Shown one piece after another: positions 34,160-44,339 of a stretch of 64,000 bases of DNA. Below the pieces are notes generated by a model. That model made no database searches. It had not been told where the DNA came from and was given only the letters and a program-made list of their open reading frames with translations. Numbering within the stretch: position 1 is the stretch's first letter; each line of letters opens with the position of its first letter. The stretch covers positions 1 to 64,000 of the forward strand of contig CAZFIV010000007.1 of NCBI GenBank assembly GCA_964519665.1, in the 5' to 3' direction. Made by a program: the position numbers and the translations under genes. This stretch comes from JANQQN01 sp964519665 (GTDB taxonomy: Bacteria > Myxococcota > Kuafuiibacteriia > Kuafuiibacteriales > Kuafuiibacteriaceae).

Positions 34160-37100
34160 ATGGGTTTTCATGATTCGACCTGGAAGAGGCCGGCGTGGAC
34201 GAGCCTAGCGGCCGTGGTGGGGGTCCTGGCGATCGGCCGTCCGGTCGCCGCGCAATCGACGACGTACTTCGAAGACAACTTCGACTGCAGCAACGAGACG
34301 TTCTTCGGGAGCGATACGGCGCTTCGGGGATGGATCTCGGTCAACCCCGGCGACCGGTACCGCACCGACCTCAACGACGGGGTGTCGCCGAGGACGGACG
34401 TCGGCACCGGGAGCTTCGGTCCGGTGGCGGACGCGTACGAGAACTTCCTGCTAACGGGCCATCCCGCTTGGCGGTACGTCGCCATCGAAGCGACCGTCCG
34501 GAGCGCGGACGACGATGCGATGGGGCTCGTGGCGAGCTATGTCGACCCTGGTCAGTACTACGCCTGTTACATGAGCAACGACCAGTTCATGGACTGCGCC
34601 GGTGTGGTCGAGATGGACGACGGGCCGCGCGCTCAACTCATTCGAGTCGGCGACCCGCCGGAGTGCGTGGGGTCCTTCGTCGTCGCGTTCAACAAGACGT
34701 TCGCGTACACCGCTAACGAGCCGTACCGAATGCGCCTCGAGGTCCGCCCGGAAGCGGGGGGCAGTCGGGTCACCTGTACCATCGACACCAACCAGGACGG
34801 CGTGCTGGGGCCGGCCCCCGACATCGTGCTGACCACCCTCGACACCACGCCCCTGGGGCCTGGCTTGGGCGGGCTGATGACCTACGACAACGGTGGCGCG
34901 GTCTTCGACGACTTCGTTGTCCGCGGTCTTGATGACGACGCCGATCAGGATGGACTTCCGAACGCGGTCGAGGTCGCGATCGGCACTTCGAGTACGTCTG
35001 CAGACACCGACGGCGACTGCATTGGCGACAGGTTCGAGGCCCTCATGCCGGCGTTCGTGCCCGACACCGACGGGGACGGCCTCGTCGACCCCTTGGACCC
35101 GGACAGCGACGGCGACAGTCTTCCGGATCGGCTCGAGGTCGTCGGGTGCGATCTGACGGTGCCCCCCCCCGACGACGACTGTGATGGTGTCCCTAACTTC
35201 CGAGACCTCGACAGCGATGGCGATGGGCAGCTCGATGAAGACGAGGATTTCGATCGGGGCGGGGTACCGAATCGCTTGGAGGACCTCAACCGAAACGGTC
35301 GGGTCGATCCGGGCGAGCTCGACCCGAACGATCCTCGCGATGACATCATCGATCGGGACGGCGACGGTCTCGACAACCGACGCGAGGTCGCCCTCGGCAC
35401 GGACCCCTTCGATCCCGATTCGGACGATGACGGTCTCCTCGATGGCGAAGAGGTGGGGGTCGGCCGCGGGGGTCGACCGACCGACCCGCTCGACGCGGAT
35501 ACCGACGACGACGGCATCGCCGACGGCGAAGAAGTGACCCTCGGGCGCGACGGTTGGATCACCGATCCCGTCCGGGCGGATACCGATGGCGATGGCTTGG
35601 TCGACGGGCTCGAGACCAGCGCGCTCGGCGCTAGCGGGGGCCTGAGTGACGGCCTTGAAATCCCGTACCGCGGTACCGAGCCGACCTTCGCCGCGGACAC
35701 CGACCCCACGACCCAAACCAACCCGACCGCGGCCGACACCGACCGGGGCGGGGTGCCCGATGGCCTGGAGGATACCGATGGCGATGGCCGGTTCGATGTC
35801 GACGAGCGCGACCCGAACAATCCGCGCGATGATCGGCCCTCGTCGTGTCCAAACTCGGTCATCGACCTTGGCGAGACCTGCGACGACGGCAATCTGATCG
35901 CTGGCGACGGGTGCTCGTCGGTCTGCGTCATCGAGTTCGGCTTCACGTGCTCGAGCGCCCCGAGTGTCTGCACGGTCGATACGAGCGACCCGGACAGCGA
36001 CGGGTTGACCACCCCCGAAGAGATCGCCGCCGGCACCGACCCCAACGACTCGGATACCGACGACGATGGTCTCGATGACCGCACCGAGCTTAGCGGGGGC
36101 ACCCCCGGACGGTTCGATCCGGGCATCGACACCGACCCGCTGGATGCAGATACCGATGACGACGCGCTGAGCGACGGTGAAGAGCGAAATCCTGGCATCG
36201 ACGGCCTCGAGACTTCACCGCTGGACGCGGACACCGACGACGATGGCCTTCTCGACGGCCTCGAAGGCGGCTTCTCGCCGATTCCGGGCGGTACTTCGGA
36301 CGGCACCGCCATCGAGTACGCCGGAACCCGGACGGGCGCGGTCGCCGATGCCGATCCGTCGACGACGACCAACGCGACCGTCCTCGACACCGACGTCGGC
36401 GGTGTTTCCGATGGCCTTGAAGACTTCAACCGTGACGGGTTCTTCGACCCCGTCGTCGAGACGGACCCCAACAACCCCCTCGACGATCTCTTTATCGACT
36501 GCGGCAATGGCGCGCTGGATCCGCTGGAGGCCTGCGACGACGGCAATGGTCTGGGGGGGGACGGCTGCTCGGCGACCTGCACGATCGAGCCAGGGTTCGC
36601 GTGCGGGGCTTCGGTTCCAACGCGATGCTCACGCCTCGGAGCCGATCCCGACCTCGACGGGCTGACCACCGGCATCGAAGTCGCCCTGGGGACGGACCCG
36701 TTCGACGACGACACCGATCGAGACGGGATCCTCGACCCCGTGGAGGTTGCCGCTGGAACGTCGACGACGGCCTATGAGCCGAGCGTGGACACCGACCCGC
36801 TCGACGCGGACACCGACGACGACGGCATCGATGATGGTGAAGAAGTCAGGCTTGGCGTCGATGGCGTGTTGACCGCCCCCCTGGATGCCGACACCGACGA
36901 CGATGGCGTCGTCGACGGGGTCGAGACGGCGGCCACGCCGGTCGCCGCGGGGCGGAGCATCGGCAGTGGCATACCGTACGCGGGCACCGGACCGAACTTC
37001 CGGAAGGACGCCGACCCAGCGACGACCACCGATCCCACCGATCCGGATACCGATGCGGGTGGCGTTCCCGACGGTCTCGAGGATGTCGACGGTAACGGGG

Positions 37101-40100
37101 CCGTCGATTCCGGGGAACGCGACCCCAACGACCCCCTCGACGATCAGCCCGCCAGCTGCGGCAACGGGGTGATCGACCTCGGCGAGCGTTGCGACGACAT
37201 GAACCGGGCCGACGGCGAAGGGTGCTCCTCGCAGTGCCTGATCGAGGTGGACTACATTTGCGACTTCCAACCGTCTTCCTGCCAGCTCGATCCGAAAGAC
37301 TCCGACGGGGACAACCTCATCGACGTGCTGGAGCGGCGAGCGGGGACGGATCCCCTCGATAGCGACACCGACGACGACGGGCTGACCGACGATGTCGAGC
37401 TCGAGGACGGAGATCCGACCGCCTATAATCCGGGTGTCGACACCGACCCGCTCGACGCCGACACCGACGACGATGGGATTCGCGACGGCGAAGAAGAGGT
37501 CGCTGGGGTCGATGGCTTGGTCACCGACCCGCTCGATGCGGACACCGATGACGACGGCCTCCCCGATGGTCTCGAGACCAGCGCGTCGGGGGTCAGCGGA
37601 GGTGTTTCCGACGGCCAAGGCGTCCCCTACGAAGGCACCGGGGCACCGTTCGTCGTCGACGCCGATCCCACGACCCAAACCGACCCCACCCGCCGCGATA
37701 CGGACGCCGGAGGACTCGCCGACGCGGTCGAAGACCTCGATCGCGACGGTCAGGTCGACGACGGCGAGACCAACCCGAACGACCCGAGCGACGACCGGCG
37801 AGACCTCGACGGCGATGGGCTGGTGAATCAGGTCGAGGACCGATTGGGGACCGACCCGAAAGATCCGGACACCGACGGTGACGGCCTCTTTGACGGAGAA
37901 GAAGTCGCACCGGGTCAGGACGGCTGGGTGACCGACCCGCTGGACGCGGATACCGATGATGACGGCATCTCCGATGGCGAAGAGACGAAGCCGGGCGCCG
38001 ACGGCTGGGTGACCCGTCCGGTCGACCCGGACACCGACCGCGACGGTCTGGTCGACGGCCTCGAGACCGGCGCCAACGGGGTTCCGGCGGGCAGCAGCGC
38101 AACCGGCGTCCCCTACGCCGGTTCGGACCCGGCCGTCTTCGTCCCCGACTCGGACCCGACCACCCGTACGAGCCCCCTCGCGGTCGATACTGACCTCGGG
38201 GGCGTGCCGGACGGCCTCGAGGACTCGAACGGCAACGGACGGGTCGACCCGGACGAGCGCAACCCGCTCGACCCGACCGATGATCGCCTGCCGACCTGCG
38301 GAGACGGCGCGATCGCGAGCAACGAAACCTGCGATGACGGGGCTCGCATCGATGGCGACGGGTGCTCGTCGTTTTGCGTGATCGAGCCTGGCTTCACCTG
38401 TGCGAACGCGCCGAGCGTATGCAACGTCGATACCCTCGACCGCGATGCGGATGGCTTGCTCGACCGCGACGAAGTGGTCGTGGGCACCGACCCCGACGAT
38501 GACGACACCGACGGCGACGGTCTGACCGACGGGCAAGAGGTCGCCGCCGGTAACCCCCGGCGGTTCGATCCCGGTCTCGACACCGACCCGGTGGATGCCG
38601 ACACCGATGACGACGGGGTGAGCGACGGCGAAGAGCCCACTTTGGGCCAGGACGGACGTCTCACGGATCCGCTGAACCCGGACTCCGACGGCGATCGTCT
38701 GCCCGACGGCCTCGAGGTGGGGCTGGGGCCGGTCCTCGAAGGGGTCAGCGATGTCGCCATGCTGCCGTACCGAGGGTCCGACTTTGGATTCCTTCCCGAC
38801 GCCGACACTTCGACCATCACTGACCCCACGGCGGCCGACACGGACCTCGGTGGGGTGCCCGACGGCGTCGAAGACGAGACCCGCAACGGCCGGGTCGACC
38901 CGGGTGAACGAGATCCGAACGTGGGCGCCGACGACATGAGCGACCGGTGTGGCAACGAAGTCATCGACCTCGGCGAGACCTGTGACGATGGCGGTCAGGC
39001 TCCCAACGACGGTTGTTCGACCGTATGCGTGCTCGAGCCGGGGTGGGCGTGCCGGGGCACGCCGACCGTTTGCTCGCCACCCAGCTCGGATCCCGACGAC
39101 GACGACCTCGACAACCAGACCGAGCTCATGCTCGGGACCGACCCGTTCGAGGCGGACACCGACGACGACGGGGTCGACGACGGGACCGAGGTCGCGAGCG
39201 CCGATCCGAATTTGTTCGACCCGGGCACGGACACGGATCCGCTCGACGGCGATACCGACAACGATGGCATCGCCGATGGCGAAGAGCGGCAGTCGGGCAC
39301 CGACGGCTTCATCACCGACCCGTTGGATTCGGACACCGATGACGACGGCCTGCTCGATGGGGTCGAAACCAGTGCCATTCCAGTGCCCGAAGGGCTCAGC
39401 ACGGGCATCGGCGTTCCGTTCGTCGGTACCGACCCCGGCTTCGTGCCCGACGCGGATCCGACGACTCAGACCGATCCGACCGACGCGGATACCGACGACG
39501 GCACCGTGTCCGACGGTCTCGAAGACCGCGACCGCGACGGCGAGGTCGACCCAGGAGAGACCGACCCGCTCGACATGGACGATGACATCCCCACGACCTG
39601 CGGCGACGGGGTGATCAACGCCGAAGAGGGGTGCGACGACGGCTTCAGTGAACCGGGTGATGGCTGCAGCCAGATCTGCCAGGTCGAGCCCGGCTGGGTC
39701 TGTGCGGGCGAGCCCAGCCAATGCGTACGCCGAGCCGTCGACAGCGACGGCGATGGCCTGCTCGACACGACCGAGTTGGCCGAGGGCACCGACTTCCTCG
39801 ACCCCGACACCGATAACGACGGCCTGACCGACGCCGAGGAGCTCCAGGCCGGCACCAGTTCGACGTCGTTCGACATCGGCGTCGACACTCGCCCGGCCGA
39901 CGCCGATACCGACGACGATGGCATTCGAGACGGTGAGGAGCTCGTCGCGGGGACCGATGGGTTCGTGACCTCGCCCCTCGACCCCGATAGCGACCGTGAT
40001 GGTCTGGGCGATGGACTCGAGGTCGGAGTGACGGCGCCGGTTCCAGGGGGCCTAAGCGATGGGGTCCAGCTGTCTTTCGCGGGTACCGACGGCGAGGTGA

Positions 40101-40405
40101 CGGTGGATGCTGACCCGAACACCACCACCGACCCGACCGACGCCGATACCGACGACGGCACCGTCCAGGACGGCGACGAAGATACGAACGGCAACGGCCG
40201 GGTCGACTCGGGTGAACGGGACCCCAACAATCCGGCCGACGACCTGATCGGGCCCGACCTCAACAGCGATGGCATCGACGACGCGCTGACCGCGACCGGC
40301 GGGGGCTGCAGCTGTCGTACATCTGAGCTATCCACACCCTTGATGGGCGTGTGGCTGGCCATTTTCGGGTTGTGGTTTGTGTGGCGGCGTCGGGGGCGGG
40401 CGTGA
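34160..40405 (+). CDS. Giant exported protein with calcium-binding TSP3-like repeats, six DUF4215 repeats and MYXO-CTERM-like tail
   Basis: 2081 residues. A signal peptide (about 1-32, ending RPVAAQ) is followed by a concanavalin/LamG-like domain (about 35-255). Then come nine long modules rich in DTDDDGxxDGEE-type thrombospondin-3-like calcium motifs, each ending in a GGVPDGLED...DPNDPxDD unit. Six modules carry a Cys-rich myxobacterial disulfide repeat (CGNGVIDLGETCDDGN...GDGCSS.C type). The end is GGGCSCRTSEL, a hydrophobic helix and WRRRGRA, matching the MYXO-CTERM sorting signal that leads to surface attachment. It is probably a calcium-stiffened surface stalk or adhesin. Its stop overlaps the GTG start of the OmpA-family gene, so both are co-translated. 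Long antisense frames here are artefacts of the repeats. Confidence 0.9.
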   Translation: MGFHDSTWKRPAWTSLAAVVGVLAIGRPVAAQSTTYFEDNFDCSNETFFGSDTALRGWISVNPGDRYRTDLNDGVSPRTDVGTGSFGPVADAYENFLLTGHPAWRYVAIEATVRSADDDAMGLVASYVDPGQYYACYMSNDQFMDCAGVVEMDDGPRAQLIRVGDPPECVGSFVVAFNKTFAYTANEPYRMRLEVRPEAGGSRVTCTIDTNQDGVLGPAPDIVLTTLDTTPLGPGLGGLMTYDNGGAVFDDFVVRGLDDDADQDGLPNAVEVAIGTSSTSADTDGDCIGDRFEALMPAFVPDTDGDGLVDPLDPDSDGDSLPDRLEVVGCDLTVPPPDDDCDGVPNFRDLDSDGDGQLDEDEDFDRGGVPNRLEDLNRNGRVDPGELDPNDPRDDIIDRDGDGLDNRREVALGTDPFDPDSDDDGLLDGEEVGVGRGGRPTDPLDADTDDDGIADGEEVTLGRDGWITDPVRADTDGDGLVDGLETSALGASGGLSDGLEIPYRGTEPTFAADTDPTTQTNPTAADTDRGGVPDGLEDTDGDGRFDVDERDPNNPRDDRPSSCPNSVIDLGETCDDGNLIAGDGCSSVCVIEFGFTCSSAPSVCTVDTSDPDSDGLTTPEEIAAGTDPNDSDTDDDGLDDRTELSGGTPGRFDPGIDTDPLDADTDDDALSDGEERNPGIDGLETSPLDADTDDDGLLDGLEGGFSPIPGGTSDGTAIEYAGTRTGAVADADPSTTTNATVLDTDVGGVSDGLEDFNRDGFFDPVVETDPNNPLDDLFIDCGNGALDPLEACDDGNGLGGDGCSATCTIEPGFACGASVPTRCSRLGADPDLDGLTTGIEVALGTDPFDDDTDRDGILDPVEVAAGTSTTAYEPSVDTDPLDADTDDDGIDDGEEVRLGVDGVLTAPLDADTDDDGVVDGVETAATPVAAGRSIGSGIPYAGTGPNFRKDADPATTTDPTDPDTDAGGVPDGLEDVDGNGAVDSGERDPNDPLDDQPASCGNGVIDLGERCDDMNRADGEGCSSQCLIEVDYICDFQPSSCQLDPKDSDGDNLIDVLERRAGTDPLDSDTDDDGLTDDVELEDGDPTAYNPGVDTDPLDADTDDDGIRDGEEEVAGVDGLVTDPLDADTDDDGLPDGLETSASGVSGGVSDGQGVPYEGTGAPFVVDADPTTQTDPTRRDTDAGGLADAVEDLDRDGQVDDGETNPNDPSDDRRDLDGDGLVNQVEDRLGTDPKDPDTDGDGLFDGEEVAPGQDGWVTDPLDADTDDDGISDGEETKPGADGWVTRPVDPDTDRDGLVDGLETGANGVPAGSSATGVPYAGSDPAVFVPDSDPTTRTSPLAVDTDLGGVPDGLEDSNGNGRVDPDERNPLDPTDDRLPTCGDGAIASNETCDDGARIDGDGCSSFCVIEPGFTCANAPSVCNVDTLDRDADGLLDRDEVVVGTDPDDDDTDGDGLTDGQEVAAGNPRRFDPGLDTDPVDADTDDDGVSDGEEPTLGQDGRLTDPLNPDSDGDRLPDGLEVGLGPVLEGVSDVAMLPYRGSDFGFLPDADTSTITDPTAADTDLGGVPDGVEDETRNGRVDPGERDPNVGADDMSDRCGNEVIDLGETCDDGGQAPNDGCSTVCVLEPGWACRGTPTVCSPPSSDPDDDDLDNQTELMLGTDPFEADTDDDGVDDGTEVASADPNLFDPGTDTDPLDGDTDNDGIADGEERQSGTDGFITDPLDSDTDDDGLLDGVETSAIPVPEGLSTGIGVPFVGTDPGFVPDADPTTQTDPTDADTDDGTVSDGLEDRDRDGEVDPGETDPLDMDDDIPTTCGDGVINAEEGCDDGFSEPGDGCSQICQVEPGWVCAGEPSQCVRRAVDSDGDGLLDTTELAEGTDFLDPDTDNDGLTDAEELQAGTSSTSFDIGVDTRPADADTDDDGIRDGEELVAGTDGFVTSPLDPDSDRDGLGDGLEVGVTAPVPGGLSDGVQLSFAGTDGEVTVDADPNTTTDPTDADTDDGTVQDGDEDTNGNGRVDSGERDPNNPADDLIGPDLNSDGIDDALTATGGGCSCRTSELSTPLMGVWLAIFGLWFVWRRRGRA

Positions 40406-42324
40406 TCCGGCGATCCCGTCCGTTGGGCGAACTGGGCGTTCTAACGGGGACGTTGGCGGCCCTCTTATTCGTCGGCGCTGCGGTTCGGCCCGCGGTCGCG
40501 CAGACCGTGTCCGAGCCTCGGAACTTTCCGGGGGAGCGGTTTCGGCTGGCGCTCGACGCGAACGGAGTGATCGACGTCGAGGCCGGGGTCGTGCCCGGAC
40601 ATTTGAGCTTCGATGTCGGGCTCTGGGTTGGGATCGCCGACGATCCGCTGGTGTTCGACCGGGTCGACGGGGACGATCAAACTCGAGAGGCGGCTCTCAT
40701 CGATACCCGGGTCGGCGCCGAGGTGGTTCTCGCGGTCGGCTTGTTCGACTGGGTTCAGCTTGGCCTCGATATCCCGGTGGTGCTCTTCCAGGAGCGTCCG
40801 GATGAAATCACGGGGGTTGGCGAACTGCCCGAACTGCGGTCCACGGGCTTCGGCTCACCGCGCATCGTGCCCAAGATCCGCGTTCTTCGTCAGGCCGAGG
40901 CAGGGATCGACCTGGCGGTCATGCCGACCTTCGTAGCGCCGAGCCTGATGCCTCGGGGGTACTTCGGCCAGGACGCCTTCACCTTCGAGCCGGAATTGGC
41001 AGTCAGCCGAGACTTCGAAGTCGTCGTGGTCGCCGCCAACTTTGGTTATCGCGTCCGGCCGGAAGAGACGCTCGTCGACCTCGAGGTCGACGACGAGCTC
41101 TTCGCCCGGGTTGGGGCCGGCCTTCGCCTCGATGCACTGGGCGGGCCTCCATTGGGCATCGACTTGAGCCTGGCCGGCGCGACCAGCGCCGAAAAGCCGC
41201 TCGCGAGAGGAAATCGGGACTACGGCGAGGTCCTGGGGAGCGTTCGCTACGCGCTCACCGACCCTCTGATCGCGTTTGCGGGCGGCGGGGTCGGTGTCAA
41301 TCGAGGTTTCGGTACGCCCGATTGGCGGGCCTTCGTGGGCCTGAGATGGACCAACCAATCGTCCGACCGCGACGACGACGGCATCACCGACAACTCCGAC
41401 GACTGCCCCGACCAGCCCGAAGACTTCGATGGTTTCCTGGACGCCGATGGCTGCCCCGAACTCGACAACGACCGAGACGGGATTCCCGACCAGACCGACG
41501 GCGCGCCGCTGAAACCGGAAGACAAGGACGGCTTCGAGGACACAGACGGAGTGCCGGATACCGACAATGACCGCGATGGAGTGTTCGATTGGGACGACGA
41601 CTGCATCAACGAGCCGGGCGTGGTCGAGAATCGAGGATGTCCAGACATCGATACCGACGGCGACCGCAGGGTCGACCGCCTGGATGCGTGCCCGAACGTG
41701 CCTGAAGACCCGGACGGCTTCCAGGACGAGGACGGCTGCCCCGACCCGGATGACGACCTTGATGGCCTCGACGACGAGCGCGATGCGTGTCCGCGCCAGC
41801 CGGGTCCGATCGAAAACAAGGGCTGCCCCGACACCGATCTCGACAACGACAGCGTCGTCGACCGTCTGGACAACTGTCCGACCGTGGCCGGTGAGCCTCG
41901 CTTCGAGGGCTGCGGAGAGCGGCAGTTGGTGCGGATCGACGCCTCGCTCGAGGTGCCGCGGCTCGAGATCCTGGAGAAGGTTCAGTTCGCGGTGGGCAAG
42001 GCCATCATCCGGCCCCGGTCCTACCCGATCTTGAACGATGTGGCCGCGCTCCTGAAGGCGCACCCCGAGCTCAAGCGGATCCGGATCGAAGGGCACACCG
42101 ACAGCACGGGTTCGATCCAGCTCAACACCCGCCTGTCCGCCGCCCGCGCGAGGTCGGTTCGCACGTACCTCATCGGAAAGGGCGTCGAGCCCGGGCGGCT
42201 GCGAGCCGCGGGATTCGGGCCGAGCGTTCCCATCGCGAGCAACGAGACGGTCAGCGGTCGAGCCCTGAACCGCCGCGTGGAGTTCAGGATCCTGCCTGAT
42301 GACGGCGACGACGCCCAACGGTAA
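40402..42324 (+). CDS. OmpA-family outer-membrane protein with thrombospondin type-3 repeats
   Basis: 640 residues from GTG 40402, which overlaps the preceding stop (GTGA). Signal peptide about 1-34 (ending RPAVAQ). Residues about 35-310 resemble an outer-membrane beta-barrel (alternating hydrophobic strands, VGLRWTNQ at the end). Residues about 315-510 hold TSP3 calcium repeats with paired Cys (DRDDDGITDNSDDCPDQPED, and variants). Residues about 525-630 are an OmpA peptidoglycan-binding domain (VQFAVGKAIIRPRS, RIEGHTDSTGS, NRRVEFRIL). It should span the outer membrane and bind peptidoglycan. Coupled expression with the giant surface protein suggests it anchors or exports that protein. Confidence 0.92.
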   Translation: MIRRSRPLGELGVLTGTLAALLFVGAAVRPAVAQTVSEPRNFPGERFRLALDANGVIDVEAGVVPGHLSFDVGLWVGIADDPLVFDRVDGDDQTREAALIDTRVGAEVVLAVGLFDWVQLGLDIPVVLFQERPDEITGVGELPELRSTGFGSPRIVPKIRVLRQAEAGIDLAVMPTFVAPSLMPRGYFGQDAFTFEPELAVSRDFEVVVVAANFGYRVRPEETLVDLEVDDELFARVGAGLRLDALGGPPLGIDLSLAGATSAEKPLARGNRDYGEVLGSVRYALTDPLIAFAGGGVGVNRGFGTPDWRAFVGLRWTNQSSDRDDDGITDNSDDCPDQPEDFDGFLDADGCPELDNDRDGIPDQTDGAPLKPEDKDGFEDTDGVPDTDNDRDGVFDWDDDCINEPGVVENRGCPDIDTDGDRRVDRLDACPNVPEDPDGFQDEDGCPDPDDDLDGLDDERDACPRQPGPIENKGCPDTDLDNDSVVDRLDNCPTVAGEPRFEGCGERQLVRIDASLEVPRLEILEKVQFAVGKAIIRPRSYPILNDVAALLKAHPELKRIRIEGHTDSTGSIQLNTRLSAARARSVRTYLIGKGVEPGRLRAAGFGPSVPIASNETVSGRALNRRVEFRILPDDGDDAQR

Positions 42325-42382
42325 GGTAAACGATAGAGAGCCGAATCGCTAAGCCCGCCCGCCGATGCTCAACCGGCCTGCT

Positions 42383-42403
42383 GGGCAGGGCCTTCGGCCG
42401 CCC
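42383..42403. terminator. GC-rich hairpin between convergent genes
   Basis: GGGC-GGCC pairs with GGCC-GCCC around a TTC loop, with a two-base bulge on the left arm. It abuts the histidine-kinase stop at 42404 and lies 58 bases past the OmpA stop. There is no T tract, so a bidirectional or Rho-assisted terminator is only likely. Confidence 0.35.
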
Positions 42404-43861
42404 TCAGACGCGGGTGACCTCAAACCAGAAGCAGGCCCCGGGCATCGGCGCGGCCGTTTCGGAGGCTAGGTAGCCGATGTCGCCGCCCCAGCGGTCGACC
42501 ATCATCCGACAGAAGTACAGCCCGAGCCCGGCCTTGCCGCGGCCGCCGGGCCCCTGTTGCAGCTTCTCGAACAGGTTCGCCCGACGGTCTTCCGGAACGC
42601 CGGGCCCCTGGTCGCGAACCTCGACGCGAGCCGTGGTGGGGTGGACGGTGAGCTGGACGTCGACCCTTCCGCCCCGCGGGGAGTGACGGATGGCGTTCTC
42701 GATGAGGTTGGTGAGCACGCGGTCGAGGCGGCTCGAGATGGCGGAGACGGGAACGGCATGGTCGGGGGTGGAGGGCACAATCGATACATCATGAAGCCGT
42801 CCGAGTGGAGCGAGGGCCGCGGCTTGGTCGATGATCGCGCGACGAAGGTCGGGGCAGTCGCCGGGGGCTTCGAAGCCCTGGAGGCTCTCGAGGTCGGCTT
42901 TGAACACGTCCAGCACCTGCGTGATCAACGATTCTTGCCGCTGTGCCTGCCGAAGCCCCGCATCTAACAGCGTGCGCAAATCGGTCCGGTCTTCGACCAC
43001 CGATTGAAAGGTGTCCAGGCACGCGATGATCGTGGACAGCGGGGACGCGAGGTCGTGGACCACGCAGTGCAGCAAGACCTCTTTCTTCTCTATCTCGTCG
43101 CGAAGGGCGCTGTGCTGGAAGCTGAGCTCTCGGGCTTGCTGAAGCGTGCGCTGTTCGTCCGCGTGGCGATCGACCACCCTTTGCAGGACCAGCAGCCGAT
43201 CTTCGTCGCGGGTTTTCAAGGCGATCGCCTCCAGGGGGGTCTCGGTCGCGCCTTCGATGAACTCGATCCAAATCCCGGAGCGGACCACCCCGACCGTTTC
43301 GGCTCGCCAGATAATCTCGGCGTCCGGTCGAAACGACTCGAGGAACGTCCACTCCGCGACCAGGTCGATCGGTGCGTCGGTGTGTTCGAACACCGACGCG
43401 AACCATGGCGGTGGCCTGCCGATCGGTGTGAAGAGAAAGTCTGCGGTCGGTTTGAGGACGACCGCGTCCAGGACGTGAAGGGCGCGGCTGAGCTGTTGTT
43501 GGCCTTCCGAAGCCAAAGTCAGCTCCAGCATCTGCTGCAGGAGTTCCTGCAGCTTCGACATCGGCGCCGACGCTTCGGTGAGCAGTAGCCACCGCGACCC
43601 GTCGGGCGCGGGCCGGACCAGAATGTCGGCCCACCGTTGCGGCGCCAACTCGACCGTAGGCACTTCTTCGGCCTCGGCCACCGCCGCCCACCAGGGACCT
43701 TCAACCCGATCGCCCAGCTCGGGCGGCCGTTCGAAGAAGCGGTCCAGCCGACCGCCCCGCTCGGCGACCCGCCCCTCGGACGTAATGCGCAGGTATCCCG
43801 CGCGGTCTTCGAGCCCCCGGCGGCCCGTCAACAGGTCCTGGATGATCGATGGGACGCTCAC
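42404..43861 (-). CDS. Cytoplasmic histidine kinase of the GTPase/OmpA cassette
   Basis: 485 residues, no membrane segment. Residues about 20-95 look PAS-like (GYLRITSEGRVAERGG), residues about 125-210 form a second sensor-like region, then a helix with phospho-acceptor His269 in VVHDLASPLSTI. ATP-binding boxes: NLIENAIRHSPRGG (N), RDQGPGVP (G1) and GKAGLGLYFC (G2). It starts one base after the small-GTPase stop and is therefore translated together with it. The partner regulator could be the divergent sigma-54 regulator at 46596-48053. How the GTPase and the kinase communicate is not known; the N-terminal sensor regions are the likely contact. Confidence 0.88.
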   Translation of the reverse strand: MSVPSIIQDLLTGRRGLEDRAGYLRITSEGRVAERGGRLDRFFERPPELGDRVEGPWWAAVAEAEEVPTVELAPQRWADILVRPAPDGSRWLLLTEASAPMSKLQELLQQMLELTLASEGQQQLSRALHVLDAVVLKPTADFLFTPIGRPPPWFASVFEHTDAPIDLVAEWTFLESFRPDAEIIWRAETVGVVRSGIWIEFIEGATETPLEAIALKTRDEDRLLVLQRVVDRHADEQRTLQQARELSFQHSALRDEIEKKEVLLHCVVHDLASPLSTIIACLDTFQSVVEDRTDLRTLLDAGLRQAQRQESLITQVLDVFKADLESLQGFEAPGDCPDLRRAIIDQAAALAPLGRLHDVSIVPSTPDHAVPVSAISSRLDRVLTNLIENAIRHSPRGGRVDVQLTVHPTTARVEVRDQGPGVPEDRRANLFEKLQQGPGGRGKAGLGLYFCRMMVDRWGGDIGYLASETAAPMPGACFWFEVTRV

Positions 43862-43862
43862 G

Positions 43863-44339
43863 CTACAACCGGTGGACGAGGGCCTCGAAGGCGTCTTGAA
43901 CGCCGGTCCCGAGCTTGGCGCTCGTGGCCTGGACGTGGGGCCCGAAGCGGTCGCGAAGCTCGTCGACGGTGACCGCGAGGTGGAGGTCGGCTTTGTTCAG
44001 CAGGACGATCCTCGGCACCTCACCCAGCGTGTCTTGGGCCCGCGCGAGAAGTGTGTCGGCGGTGGCGACCGTTTGCGGACGGGTACCGTCGACGACCATC
44101 AGCAGCCCAGCCGCGCCACGAAGGTGGGCCGGCTGGACGAACTGAAATCTGTCTTCACCGTGGAGGTCCCACAGCAGCAGGCGCAGCGACCGCCCGCCGA
44201 CCGCGACATCCTTCTTTTCGATGCGCACCCCGACCGTGGTGAGGTAGGCGTCGTCATAAACGTCGGACACGAACCGACGCACTAGACTCGTTTTGCCCAC
44301 GGCGAAGGCCCCGAGTAGACATACCTTCTTCTGAATCAT
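43863..44339 (-). CDS. Ras/Rab-like small GTPase
   Basis: 158 residues from ATG 44339. All five G motifs are present: LLGAFAVGKTSLVRRF (P-loop), TTVGVRI (switch I Thr), LLWDLHGEDRFQF (switch II, the W-D-x2-G-E/Q layout of Rab/Ras), LLNKADL (NKxD) and ATSAKLG (SAK). No membrane anchor or lipidation Cys. It is compact and eukaryote-like, resembling the prokaryotic Ras-superfamily groups of unknown function rather than MglA. The ATG overlaps the stop of the OmpA/roadblock-like gene (ATGA), and the kinase follows after one base. This arrangement strongly implies function in one complex. Confidence 0.92.
   Translation of the reverse strand: MIQKKVCLLGAFAVGKTSLVRRFVSDVYDDAYLTTVGVRIEKKDVAVGGRSLRLLLWDLHGEDRFQFVQPAHLRGAAGLLMVVDGTRPQTVATADTLLARAQDTLGEVPRIVLLNKADLHLAVTVDELRDRFGPHVQATSAKLGTGVQDAFEALVHRL

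Noticed and set aside
36629..39721. Antisense open frame of 1030 codons, with similar long antisense frames at 34451-36714 and 38113-40362
   Set aside because: They are mirror images of the GC-rich, GAC/GAT-repetitive giant surface gene; absence of stops follows from the repeat codons and the translations are low complexity without family motifs.
40855..42318. Antisense open frame of 487 codons opposite the OmpA-family gene
   Set aside because: Shadow of DxDxDG-type repeat codons; no family sequence.
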